A stretch of 9,460 nucleotides of DNA from Psychrobacter sp. (lineage in GTDB: Bacteria > Pseudomonadota > Gammaproteobacteria > Pseudomonadales > Moraxellaceae), in contig JARIAA010000189.1 in NCBI GenBank assembly GCA_029264635.1, positions 1 through 9,460 of the forward strand. The letters run 5' to 3'. The number at the start of each line of letters is the position of its first letter. Positions within the stretch are counted from its first letter, which is position 1. Under the pieces are notes generated by a model that worked only from the letters and a program-made list of their open reading frames with translations, was not told the origin of the DNA and did not search any database. Below, piece after piece: positions 1-6,849 of the stretch. The position numbers and the translations under genes were made by a program.

Positions 1-1
1 T

Positions 2-358
2 GCATTGACACGTTATTTGGTAGATACGCCACTGGCAGACTTGCCTATTTCTCTAACTACTTTTGACGTATACCTTCTTGCTCAGCTTCAACGTCAAAGA
101 TTATTGACCCATATTCCGCGCGGTTTATTGATACGGACGCCGCAATTACTCAAAACAGCGCCAAATACTGCTCTGCAATTAGGCTGCACTCAGCTTGGTA
201 TATACTATCCTCTTATTACCCAATCTGTTATTAAAGACGCTCATCGACACAGCTTGCCTGTGAGCGCTTGGACGGTTAATGATATTGACATCGCAAAACA
301 ACTGGTGAAATGGCAAGTCGATGTCATTATTACTGATGTCCCAACCCAGTTATTATGA
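2..358 (+). CDS. Glycerophosphodiester phosphodiesterase, C-terminal part (5' end outside window)
   Basis: This is the 3' end of a gene that enters the window already open. The frame continues upstream of the TTG at position 5, so that TTG is not a credible start. The last 40 or so residues carry the end of the GDPD TIM-barrel: a stretch reading AWTVND followed, after a helix, by VDVIITDVP, matching the family's WTVN and GxDxIxTDxP strands. Family members hydrolyse glycerophosphodiesters to glycerol-3-phosphate and an alcohol. The catalytic His/Glu residues lie in the missing N-terminal part, so activity and location (cytoplasmic UgpQ-like or periplasmic GlpQ-like) cannot be judged. A probable terminator follows about 50 bases after the stop, so the gene ends its transcript. 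The family call is fairly safe; the exact orthologue is not, and no gene symbol is given. Confidence 0.83.
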   Translation, partial: ALTRYLVDTPLADLPISLTTFDVYLLAQLQRQRLLTHIPRGLLIRTPQLLKTAPNTALQLGCTQLGIYYPLITQSVIKDAHRHSLPVSAWTVNDIDIAKQLVKWQVDVIITDVPTQLL

Positions 359-408
359 TTATCATGCCCTTATTTATCTTAAAGCATTGTTAGAGATCAG
401 CGGTGAAT

Positions 409-435
409 AAGAGCCCTATCTATAGGCTTTTCTAC
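409..435 (+). terminator. Probable rho-independent terminator of the phosphodiesterase gene
   Basis: AAGAGCC at 409-415 pairs with GGCTTTT at 425-431 (seven pairs, one a G-T wobble) around a nine-base loop, and the right arm runs into a T-rich tract. It lies 51 bases after the stop at 358. The stem is modest and the T-run is interrupted by C, so it is a likely rather than certain terminator. Confidence 0.55.
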
Positions 436-575
436 TTTATCTGGTATAGATTGGTTGCCTTTAAATCTTTATACAGAGGCTCAGCTAAATATGCACTTTC
501 TTAACATACTTTTGGTACAACTTACACTTTTACTCAATACCTGATAGCTAACCAAGTATTTACAATAAAATATCT

Positions 576-595
576 AATAACTCATACAAGTTATT
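576..595. promoter_or_regulatory. Operator-like inverted repeat upstream of the desaturase
   Basis: AATAACT at 576-582 and AGTTATT at 589-595 are perfect reverse complements separated by six bases, giving a 20-base footprint typical in size of a dimeric repressor site. It lies 96 bases before the desaturase start and about 35 bases before the candidate -35. Desaturase genes in other gammaproteobacteria are controlled by TetR-family regulators such as DesT and FabR, but the sequence here is not recognised as one of their sites. It could also be a weak AT-rich hairpin without function. Confidence 0.35.
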
Positions 596-628
596 GTTAT
601 TTATTAGGATTTCTCTAGTGCATAACTG

Positions 629-657
629 TTCACTTTCCGCTTAATTTAGGTTAATAT
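629..657 (+). promoter_or_regulatory. Candidate sigma-70 promoter of the desaturase
   Basis: TTCACT at 629-634, a 17-base spacer and TAATAT at 652-657 match four of six consensus positions in each box at the optimal spacing. Transcription would begin near 664, leaving a leader of about 27 bases before the start at 691. The region is AT-rich, so chance matches are common. Confidence 0.4.
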
Positions 658-690
658 AGAGGCTGAAACTAATACCGCTAGGAATATTAT

Positions 691-2094
691 ATGATTGCAA
701 AAAAAGCAATGGGCTTACCGCTTAAAGGCTTACGTTTCGCTATCAAATCTGGTGACAGCATTTTACAAAACGCAACCACGCAAGTGACCCGTTTTAAAAC
801 ATGGTTTGATGATACTAAAGCGAAGAGTGCGCTCGATGAGCAGCCCACCGCAAAACGCAACTATGCAACGATTGCTGCCCAAAGCGATGTCTCTATCAAT
901 GATGAGACGATCGACTTACGTGAGCTTGAGTTCACAAAAGCACCAATCAACTGGATACCAGCGACTATCTTGATAGCGACGCCTATTGCTGCTGCTATCA
1001 TTACGCCGTGGTACTTATTTACCCATCAAGTGAGTGCGCCAGTTTGGGGTGTCTTCGGTGCCTTTATGGTATGGACAGGCATCAGTATTACAGCAGGTTA
1101 TCACCGCCTGTTATCGCACCGAGCTTATAAAGCGCATCCTGTGGTTAGAAATTTTTTATTGCTTGGTTCAACGTTAGCAGTACAGGGTTCGGCATTTGAT
1201 TGGGTGTCAGGTCACCGTACCCATCATCGTCATGTCGATGATCGTATGGATGATCCGTATTCAGCAAAACGTGGTTTTTTCTTTAGCCATATCGGTTGGA
1301 TGCTACGCAATTATCCTAGTGGTAAATTTGATTATAAAAACATTCCAGATTTGACCAAAGATAAAGTGCTTCAAATTCAGCACAAATATTATGGTCTTTG
1401 GGTGTTGGCGGCAAACATTGGCCTAGTAGCAGCGGTTGGTTGGCTGCTTGGAGATGTCTGGGGTACGTTGGTATTGGCAGGTCTGCTACGCTTAGTATTG
1501 ACTCATCACTTTACTTTCTTTATCAACTCCTTATGCCATATGTTTGGTTCGCGTCCTTATACCGATACCAATACTGCCCGTGATAACTTTATTTTGGCTC
1601 TATTTACTTGGGGTGAGGGTTATCATAATTATCATCACTTCTTCCAATACGATTATCGTAATGGCGTGAAATTGTGGCAATATGATCCTACCAAATGGCT
1701 AATCGCTGGTTTGTCTAAACTTGGTCTGGCAACTGAGCTTCGTACAGTTGATGATACAACCATTAAGCATGCTGAAGTTCAAATGCAGTTTAAGCAAGCA
1801 CAGCAACAAATTGATACGGTTAGTGCAAGCGGCATCGATATTCCTCATATCATGCAAAGCTTCCAAGATCGCATTAAGTTTGAATACTATGCTTTTACTC
1901 AAACAGTAGAAGAATGGCAGGCGCTTAAAGCTAAAGCTATTGAAATGAAAAAAAATGAGTTTGCCGATCGCTTGCATGAAGTTGATGAGCAGCTTAAGCT
2001 TGAGTATGCCAAGATTGAAGAGAAAATCCATGAGCATAATGATAATTTAAAAATTGCCTTTCGCTCCATTGGTTATAATAAAAAGGCGGCGTAA
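691..2094 (+). CDS. Membrane fatty acid (acyl-CoA delta-9-type) desaturase with long C-terminal extension
   Basis: An integral-membrane di-iron desaturase of 467 residues that would insert a double bond into a saturated acyl chain, most likely delta-9 on acyl-CoA. The three histidine boxes are intact: HRLLSH at residues 138-143, HRTHH at 175-179 and HNYHH at 312-316. The extra iron-ligand region NSLCH at 279-283, typical of the acyl-CoA desaturase family, is also present. Hydrophobic segments near 88-110, 116-136, 235-253 and 256-275 fit paired membrane hairpins. The protein is longer than the roughly 300-400 residues usual for bacterial members: about 85 polar residues precede the first membrane segment, and about 115 residues after the core (from about 352) are charged, helical and coiled-coil-like. 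The ATG at 691 is supported by AGGA at 680-683, seven bases upstream. Flanking terminators make it a single-gene unit. A role in membrane fluidity and cold adaptation is inferred. Confidence 0.92.
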   Translation: MIAKKAMGLPLKGLRFAIKSGDSILQNATTQVTRFKTWFDDTKAKSALDEQPTAKRNYATIAAQSDVSINDETIDLRELEFTKAPINWIPATILIATPIAAAIITPWYLFTHQVSAPVWGVFGAFMVWTGISITAGYHRLLSHRAYKAHPVVRNFLLLGSTLAVQGSAFDWVSGHRTHHRHVDDRMDDPYSAKRGFFFSHIGWMLRNYPSGKFDYKNIPDLTKDKVLQIQHKYYGLWVLAANIGLVAAVGWLLGDVWGTLVLAGLLRLVLTHHFTFFINSLCHMFGSRPYTDTNTARDNFILALFTWGEGYHNYHHFFQYDYRNGVKLWQYDPTKWLIAGLSKLGLATELRTVDDTTIKHAEVQMQFKQAQQQIDTVSASGIDIPHIMQSFQDRIKFEYYAFTQTVEEWQALKAKAIEMKKNEFADRLHEVDEQLKLEYAKIEEKIHEHNDNLKIAFRSIGYNKKAA

Positions 2095-2138
2095 AGCTTA
2101 GTCAGCTAATACTGGCTTATTCATTGAACACTTACTCC

Positions 2139-2174
2139 ATCCCCCTGTCTGCCATAGATTGGGGGATTTTTTAT
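2139..2174 (+). terminator. Rho-independent terminator of the desaturase gene
   Basis: ATCCCCC at 2139-2145 pairs perfectly with GGGGGAT at 2161-2167 and runs straight into a T-run (2167-2172). The loop is long at 15 bases, but five consecutive G-C pairs followed by Ts, 45 bases after the stop, make a convincing terminator. Confidence 0.75.
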
Positions 2175-2283
2175 GTCTTTTTTTAAGTATTTTTGAAATA
2201 AAAATCTAGTAGACCCGCTTTAAAAGCGATACAGTGAAATTAGCATGAATGGCTCGTAGCTTTTGCACTAGCAGCAAGTAAAA

Positions 2284-2325
2284 AAAGTCATACCAGTCGC
2301 ATGTGGTAGTTAATGTGGCGACTTT
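2284..2325. repeat. Overlapping, mutually exclusive inverted repeats
   Basis: AGTCGC at 2295-2300 can pair with GCGACT at 2318-2323. Alternatively AAAGTC at 2284-2289 can pair with GACTTT at 2320-2325 while TACCA at 2291-2295 pairs with TGGTA at 2304-2308. The two folds share bases and exclude each other. ATGTGG also occurs twice (2301-2306 and 2313-2318). Stems are short, so this may be chance. Confidence 0.3.
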
Positions 2326-2451
2326 ATTTCAAACTCACTATATTCATTAAGGGTAATAAAAAATAAAGAGAAATTCGATATATTAAGAATCATTGTTGAT
2401 CTTATAAATAACAAGAGATGGACAGAGGGAAAAAGTGTAGCACTGACGCTA

Positions 2452-2460
2452 TGTTATAGT
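2452..2460 (+). promoter_or_regulatory. Candidate extended -10 promoter of selO
   Basis: TG at 2452-2453, one base, then TATAGT at 2455-2460 form a good extended -10 element. No clear -35 is seen 16-18 bases upstream, which extended -10 promoters tolerate. The start would be near 2467, giving a leader of about 59 bases before the ATG at 2526. Confidence 0.4.
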
Positions 2461-2525
2461 AGATTTATGGTTTTTATGTCATGATTACTATTAATTTTTA
2501 GTCATTCTCAATAGGAAAAACACCC

Positions 2526-3992
2526 ATGCGCTATCAAAATACCTATGTGAATTTAGACCCACGTTTATATCACAAGCAGCCACCGACAGCGCTGGACAAT
2601 CCGCGCGCTGGTCATTTCAATACACAAGTCGCACAAGCGCTTGGCTGGACAGATGATACAGATTTGATGGCGAACTGGGTTGATATTATCGGTGGTAAGT
2701 ACGTACCAGCACCATTTGAATCTCTAGCGATGGCTTATGCAGGGCATCAGTTCGGACAGTGGGCTGGGCAATTGGGAGATGGACGCGGTCTGCTGGTCGC
2801 TCAAGTATTAGATAATAATGATACCTTACAAGACTTACACTTAAAAGGTATTGGTCTGACGCCTTACTCGCGGATGGGTGATGGGCGTGCGGTACTACGT
2901 AGTACCATTCGTGAATACTTGTGCGGTCATGCTTTAACCCAGCTCAGTATTCCTTCCTCAAATGCGCTTGGGTTTGTGGTGTCTGACACGCCCGTACGCC
3001 GCGAGCGTATGGAAGCAGGTGCGGCGCTCATGCGCGTCGCTGATACTCATATCCGCCTAGGTCATATAGAGTGGATTGCAAGCTTTGCCCCTGATTTGCT
3101 TAGTGAATTTACTGACTATATGATTGACACCTACTATCCAGAATGTCGTGATAGCGATAAACCCGTCTTAGCATTTTTGCAAGCAGTCGTTGAGCGCACT
3201 GCCCGTATGATAGCTGACTGGCAACTGATTGGCTTTGCTCATGGGGTCATGAATACCGATAACTTATCTATCACTGGCAGTACTTTGGACTTTGGACCCT
3301 TTGGGTTTATGGAACGCTTTGATCCAGCTTGGATTAATAACCACTCTGATCATACTGGACGCTATGCGTACCAAAACCAGCCTGCTATCGGACATTGGAA
3401 CCTAAATATCTGGCTTTCGCACTTTATACGCTTAGAAGGAGTGACACGTGAGGCATTAGCGGATTGCTTAGCACCCTATGAAGCCACCTTTATGCAGCAC
3501 TATCAACAAGGCTTATGCCGTAAGTTAGGACTCCCGCATCGAAAAGAGAGCTTAGCGTTGGCCTTTGAATGGCTGACGTTGCTAGAGGACAACTTACTTG
3601 ATTATACCAATAGCTTTCGTGCGCTCTTAGGCCTCGTTGCCCAAGAAAATCACCCTTATGAGAAGCAATTACTAGCTACTTTAACTCATGAATTACAAGG
3701 CGAGGCATTACAAGTTTGGCAAGACTGGTCAGCGCGCTATTTAGACCAGTTACAAGCCCTACCTATTGAGCAAGTACTTGATGATATGCGTACTAACAAT
3801 CCTGTATATGTGTTACGTAACAGCATGGCTCAGCGCGCCATTACAGCTGCTGAACAAGGTCAATTTGACGAAGTAGCTCGGTTATACGATCTACTTACCA
3901 GCCCATACACTGTACAAGATATTGCCACTGTCCTTGATAGTAGCCCACCTGCGCCGCATGCGCTGCAGATGCCAATTAGCTGCTCATCGTAG
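2526..3992 (+). CDS. selO: Protein adenylyltransferase SelO (YdiU family)
   Basis: SelO has a kinase-like fold that binds ATP in a flipped orientation and transfers AMP to Ser, Thr or Tyr of target proteins, with a role in oxidative-stress responses. At 488 residues it is full length (E. coli YdiU is 478). Expected nucleotide-site residues are visible: GDGRG at 84-88, Lys107 in HLKGIG, GDGR at 118-121, Arg170 and Arg177. The catalytic segment HGVMNTDN at 239-246 holds Asp245 and Asn246, and DFGPF at 255-259 holds the second metal-binding Asp255. The protein ends in CSS, the position that is selenocysteine-Ser-Ser in animal SelO and Cys in most bacteria, so the redox-active cysteine is kept. 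The ATG is preceded by AGGA at 2513-2516, nine bases away. It stands alone between long spacers. Identity is near certain; its targets in this organism are unknown. Confidence 0.97.
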   Translation: MRYQNTYVNLDPRLYHKQPPTALDNPRAGHFNTQVAQALGWTDDTDLMANWVDIIGGKYVPAPFESLAMAYAGHQFGQWAGQLGDGRGLLVAQVLDNNDTLQDLHLKGIGLTPYSRMGDGRAVLRSTIREYLCGHALTQLSIPSSNALGFVVSDTPVRRERMEAGAALMRVADTHIRLGHIEWIASFAPDLLSEFTDYMIDTYYPECRDSDKPVLAFLQAVVERTARMIADWQLIGFAHGVMNTDNLSITGSTLDFGPFGFMERFDPAWINNHSDHTGRYAYQNQPAIGHWNLNIWLSHFIRLEGVTREALADCLAPYEATFMQHYQQGLCRKLGLPHRKESLALAFEWLTLLEDNLLDYTNSFRALLGLVAQENHPYEKQLLATLTHELQGEALQVWQDWSARYLDQLQALPIEQVLDDMRTNNPVYVLRNSMAQRAITAAEQGQFDEVARLYDLLTSPYTVQDIATVLDSSPPAPHALQMPISCSS

Positions 3993-4040
3993 AACCAACA
4001 CAGTGAGTAGAGGGTAAGCAAGGCAATTTAGATTGTTTCA

Positions 4041-4069
4041 TTGACATGCTATAAAACTTTACCTAATTT
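4041..4069 (+). promoter_or_regulatory. Candidate promoter with consensus -35, far upstream of maeB
   Basis: TTGACA at 4041-4046 is a perfect -35, with TAATTT at 4064-4069 after 17 bases. Overlapping it, TG, one base, TATAAA at 4047-4055 is an extended -10 that would use a different, weak -35. Either would leave a leader of 300 bases or more before 4384. Confidence 0.35.
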
Positions 4070-4143
4070 GTAACTATCAACTGGCTAAATGTTCGTTATC
4101 AATTTGTTATATAAGTTATGCATTTCGCTATGGTCGACTAGGC

Positions 4144-4168
4144 ATTGAATTATCAATAGTGCTAGAAT
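4144..4168 (+). promoter_or_regulatory. Candidate extended -10 promoter with inverted repeat, upstream of maeB
   Basis: TG at 4160-4161, one base, then TAGAAT at 4163-4168 form an extended -10. Just upstream, where a -35 would sit, ATTGA at 4144-4148 and TCAAT at 4153-4157 form an inverted repeat with a four-base spacer, a possible operator. Transcription would begin near 4175. Confidence 0.35.
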
Positions 4169-4383
4169 AGCTACGTTTATCAGCTTTGTATTTTACGATG
4201 CTACTTAATCATCGCTTAACGCAACGTTGACTATAGATTGCCTTTTAATAACCACCTGTAATGCCTGCTCAGTTTACTCTGTGCTCAATCATTACCTTAA
4301 ATGATTTGTTAAGGTCAGGCGTTACCTTATTTTGTTTATCACATTTTATTTTATTCCAATTTATTACAACAATGGCCACTATT

Positions 4384-6690
4384 ATGAATGACGATACCAA
4401 TTTGAATACGGAACAAGAACAGTTCGAGCGCGCTGCTCTGCATTATCATGAATTTCCGAAACCCGGTAAAATCTCGGTCACCCCCATCAAACAGCTGGCT
4501 AACCAGCGTGACTTGGCGCTGGCTTATTCGCCAGGGGTCGCTGTGCCATGCCTTGAGATTGAAAAAGATCAAAAGCTTGCCGCCAAATATACCGCCCGTA
4601 GTAACTTAGTCGGTGTAATCACAAACGGCACTGCAGTGCTGGGCTTGGGTAATATTGGTCCATTGGCCTCAAAGCCTGTCATGGAAGGCAAAGGCGTCTT
4701 ATTCAAAAAATTTGCAGGTATCGACGTTTTTGATATCGAAATCGCACAAAACGATCCTGATAAGTTCATCGAAGCCGTTGCCGCGCTTGAACCCACTTTT
4801 GGAGGCATTAACTTAGAGGATATCAAAGCACCTGAATGTTTCAAAATCGAACGCGAATTGCGTAAACGTATGAATATTCCGGTATTCCATGACGACCAAC
4901 ATGGTACCTCCATCATTGTCGCTGCTGCTATGCTCAATGCATTGTTATTGACGGGTAAAAAGATTGAAAACATTAAAGTGGTTTGTTCAGGCGCAGGCGC
5001 CGCTGCCATCTCTTGTCTAAACCTTATTTGCGCACTGGGTGTCGATAAAAACAATATCTACGTTTCTGACTCACGCGGTATTATCAGTACCAGTCGCGAA
5101 AATCTCGATGAATCAAAGCAGCTGTATGCTCGTGACACCGATGCCACCACGATTGATGAGGTGATGGATGATGTAGATATGTTCCTAGGACTCTCTATGC
5201 CAGGTATTTTGAGCACAGATATGGTTTTGCGTATGGCAAAAGATCCTATTATCTTTGCACTTGCTAACCCAACGCCTGAGATCATGCCTGAGTTGGCGCA
5301 TGCAGTACGTCCAGATGTCATTATGGCAACAGGTCGCTCAGACTATCCAAACCAGGTTAACAACGCCTTGTGCTTTCCTTATATCTTCCGCGGGGCGTTA
5401 GATGTAGGCGCAACCACTGTCAACGAAGAGATGAAAATCGCTTGCGTACGCGCCATTGCTGCTATGGCGCATGTTGAAGCGACGCCTATGACCAATGTTA
5501 AGAACATTGAGAGCATGCAAAGCTTTGGCCGCGACTATCTCATTCCAGGGCCACTTGAACCAAACCTTATTATCGAGATTGCACCTGCGGTTGCCAAAGC
5601 CGCTATGGATTCGGGCGTAGCGACTTTACCGATCGAAGATCTTAATGTTTATCGCCAGCGTTTATCTGAATTCGTTTACAACTCAGCCTTTGTGATGAAG
5701 CCAATCTTTGCCCGTGCTAAATCAGATCCTAAGCGTATTGTGTACTGTGAAGGTGAAGACAGCAATGTTTTATTAGCGGTACAAGTCGTCGTCGATGAAC
5801 GCTTGGCGCATCCAATCTTGGTTGGTCGTCCTTCGGTCATCCAAAATAATATTGCAAAATTGGCGCTACGTTTAGAAGATGGCGTCAATATCACTATCGT
5901 CAACCAAGATGATGATCCACGCTATAAAGATTATTGGAACGGCTATTACGAAAAAAACAAGCGCAACGGTGTTAGTATCGAGCTTGCCCGCCGTGATGTC
6001 CGCCGTGAAACCACACTCATTGGCGCGTTACTTGTAGAAAATGGTGATGCTGAAGGTATGATTTGTGGTACGTTTAGCCATTATCAGCTGCACTTGAAAT
6101 ATGTTGAACGCGTGATTGGTAAAAAAGAAGGTATCAGTGATTTTTATGCGATGAATGCCGTCTTAATGCAAGATCGCAACATCTTTATTGCAGATACTTA
6201 CATTCACGAAGACCCAACGGCTGAACAATTGGCTGAGATGACTGTATTGTCTGCGGATCAATTGCGCCGTTTTAGCATTACACCGCGCGTCGCGTTGGTT
6301 TCACACTCAAACTTTGGTACCTCTGATCGCGCCAGCGCCGTTAAAATGCGTAAAGTGCATCAGCTGTTAAGCGAGATGGACGTAGATTTTGAATTTGATG
6401 GCGAGATGCAGGGTGATGCTGCGCTTAGTGAGCGTATTCGCATGGAAGACTTGCCCTCCAGTGAATTCAAAGGTTCGGCGAACCTGCTTATCCTACCAAC
6501 CCTTGATGCAGCAAACATCGCCTTTAATCTTCTCAAAACAGCGACCAACAGCGCCTCTATTGGTCCTATTTTGTTAGGTTCCAATAAGCCTGTTCATATC
6601 TTGACCCCATCAGCGACTGCTCGCCGTGTGGTTAATATGACAGCGCTTGCTGTTACTGAGGCTCAAGATTTAGAAGAAGAGCAGCAGTAA
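4384..6690 (+). CDS. maeB: NADP-dependent malic enzyme with C-terminal phosphotransacetylase-like domain (MaeB)
   Basis: MaeB oxidatively decarboxylates malate to pyruvate and CO2 with NADP, supplying NADPH and linking the TCA cycle to C3 metabolites. From the chosen start it has 768 residues (E. coli MaeB: 759). The malic domain covers about 15-145, with AYSPGVA near 47-53, GLGNIG at 87-92, SKPVMEGK (candidate catalytic Lys97) and NLEDI (acidic metal ligands 145-146). FHDDQHGTS at 168-176 gives Asp170-171. The nucleotide fold contains SGAGAAA at 202-208 and LANPTPE at 293-299. From about 430 a PTA-like domain continues to the C-terminus, ending with the GSANLLILPTLDAAN segment; in this family that domain is regulatory, binding acetyl-CoA-type effectors, and is not an active transacetylase. 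Start choice is open: ATGs at 4384, 4372 and 4261 all lack a clear Shine-Dalgarno. The 4261 start would add 41 partly hydrophobic residues alien to the family. Two terminators follow the gene. Confidence 0.96.
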   Translation: MNDDTNLNTEQEQFERAALHYHEFPKPGKISVTPIKQLANQRDLALAYSPGVAVPCLEIEKDQKLAAKYTARSNLVGVITNGTAVLGLGNIGPLASKPVMEGKGVLFKKFAGIDVFDIEIAQNDPDKFIEAVAALEPTFGGINLEDIKAPECFKIERELRKRMNIPVFHDDQHGTSIIVAAAMLNALLLTGKKIENIKVVCSGAGAAAISCLNLICALGVDKNNIYVSDSRGIISTSRENLDESKQLYARDTDATTIDEVMDDVDMFLGLSMPGILSTDMVLRMAKDPIIFALANPTPEIMPELAHAVRPDVIMATGRSDYPNQVNNALCFPYIFRGALDVGATTVNEEMKIACVRAIAAMAHVEATPMTNVKNIESMQSFGRDYLIPGPLEPNLIIEIAPAVAKAAMDSGVATLPIEDLNVYRQRLSEFVYNSAFVMKPIFARAKSDPKRIVYCEGEDSNVLLAVQVVVDERLAHPILVGRPSVIQNNIAKLALRLEDGVNITIVNQDDDPRYKDYWNGYYEKNKRNGVSIELARRDVRRETTLIGALLVENGDAEGMICGTFSHYQLHLKYVERVIGKKEGISDFYAMNAVLMQDRNIFIADTYIHEDPTAEQLAEMTVLSADQLRRFSITPRVALVSHSNFGTSDRASAVKMRKVHQLLSEMDVDFEFDGEMQGDAALSERIRMEDLPSSEFKGSANLLILPTLDAANIAFNLLKTATNSASIGPILLGSNKPVHILTPSATARRVVNMTALAVTEAQDLEEEQQ

Positions 6691-6728
6691 ACTGAATCCT
6701 AAGCAAACCATAAAAAAAGTTTAGAGTT

Positions 6729-6764
6729 ATTGCCTGCTAATAATCGGTATTAGCAGGCGATTTT
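6729..6764 (+). terminator. First terminator after maeB
   Basis: GCCTGCTAATA at 6732-6742 pairs perfectly with its reverse complement at 6748-6758 around a five-base loop (ATCGG). The stem can be extended by three pairs (6729-6731 with 6759-6761, one wobble) and is followed by TTTT. It begins 39 bases after the maeB stop. Confidence 0.85.
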
Positions 6765-6765
6765 G

Positions 6766-6811
6766 AAAAAACCAGCCCATGCTGACAAAAATAGCAGCGG
6801 CTGGTTTTTTT
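6766..6811. terminator. Second, bidirectional-type terminator between maeB and cca
   Basis: AAAAAACCAGCC at 6766-6777 pairs with GGCTGGTTTTTT at 6799-6810. An inner GCTG (6781-6784) / CAGC (6795-6798) stem nests inside, separated by a three-base bulge and a ten-base loop. The A-run before and T-run after mean it could work on both strands, though no gene points leftward here. It starts two bases after the first terminator's T-tract and ends about 40 bases before cca. Confidence 0.88.
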
Positions 6812-6849
6812 ATGTCGTGTAAACCATTAATGATATATGGGAGATTACT

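Larger units (their letters stand above)
359..690. other. 332-base intergenic region upstream of the desaturase gene
   Basis: No coding sequence is supported here. It holds the terminator at 409-435, an AT-rich stretch, an inverted repeat at 576-595 and a candidate promoter at 629-657. A second extended -10-like sequence (TG, one base, TATAGA at 445-450) sits just after the terminator, but it has no -35 and lies more than 240 bases from the gene. The length and content suit a regulated single-gene promoter. Confidence 0.6.
2095..2525. other. 431-base intergenic region between the desaturase and selO
   Basis: No gene is supported here. The region contains the desaturase terminator, a set of overlapping inverted repeats at 2284-2325 and a probable selO promoter near 2452-2460. 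The rest is AT-rich with scattered stops, and I saw no convincing small ORF with a ribosome binding site, although I did not translate both strands exhaustively. Confidence 0.55.
3993..4383. other. 391-base intergenic and probable leader region upstream of maeB
   Basis: No gene is supported. No strong terminator follows selO; CAAT/ATTG near 4024-4035 is only a four-base stem. Promoter-like sequences are present at 4041-4069 and 4160-4168, plus TG, one base, TATATA at 4105-4113, so maeB may have several starts and an untranslated leader of about 200-300 bases. The maeB frame is open back to an ATG at 4261, but that stretch encodes a hydrophobic segment not expected in the enzyme, and I treat it as leader. 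Confidence 0.5.

Noticed and set aside
5..7. TTG as the start of the first gene
   Set aside because: The frame is open to the window edge and the protein has only the end of the GDPD fold, so the real start lies upstream of the window.
359..690. CRISPR array or tandem repeats in the AT-rich spacers
   Set aside because: No regularly spaced repeats of any length were seen in this or the other spacers; only single dyads are present.
1699..2037. Minus-strand open frame within the desaturase
   Set aside because: It lies fully opposite a gene with intact motifs, has low-complexity Leu/Phe/Asn composition and resembles no known family; it is a shadow frame.
3985..3995. Selenocysteine readthrough at the end of selO
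   Set aside because: The stop is TAG after CSS and the expected position is a normal Cys codon; no TGA or SECIS-like element is involved.
4261..4383. Extended N-terminus of MaeB from the ATG at 4261
   Set aside because: It would add a hydrophobic stretch not seen in the family, with no ribosome binding site; starts at 4384 or 4372 give a normal length.
4569..5054. Minus-strand open frame of 161 residues opposite maeB
   Set aside because: It mirrors a strongly conserved coding region and has no recognisable domain; it is a shadow frame.
6815..6849. TATATG at 6834-6839 as a cca promoter
   Set aside because: It has no -35 and would start transcription only a few bases before the ATG, overlapping the ribosome binding site.
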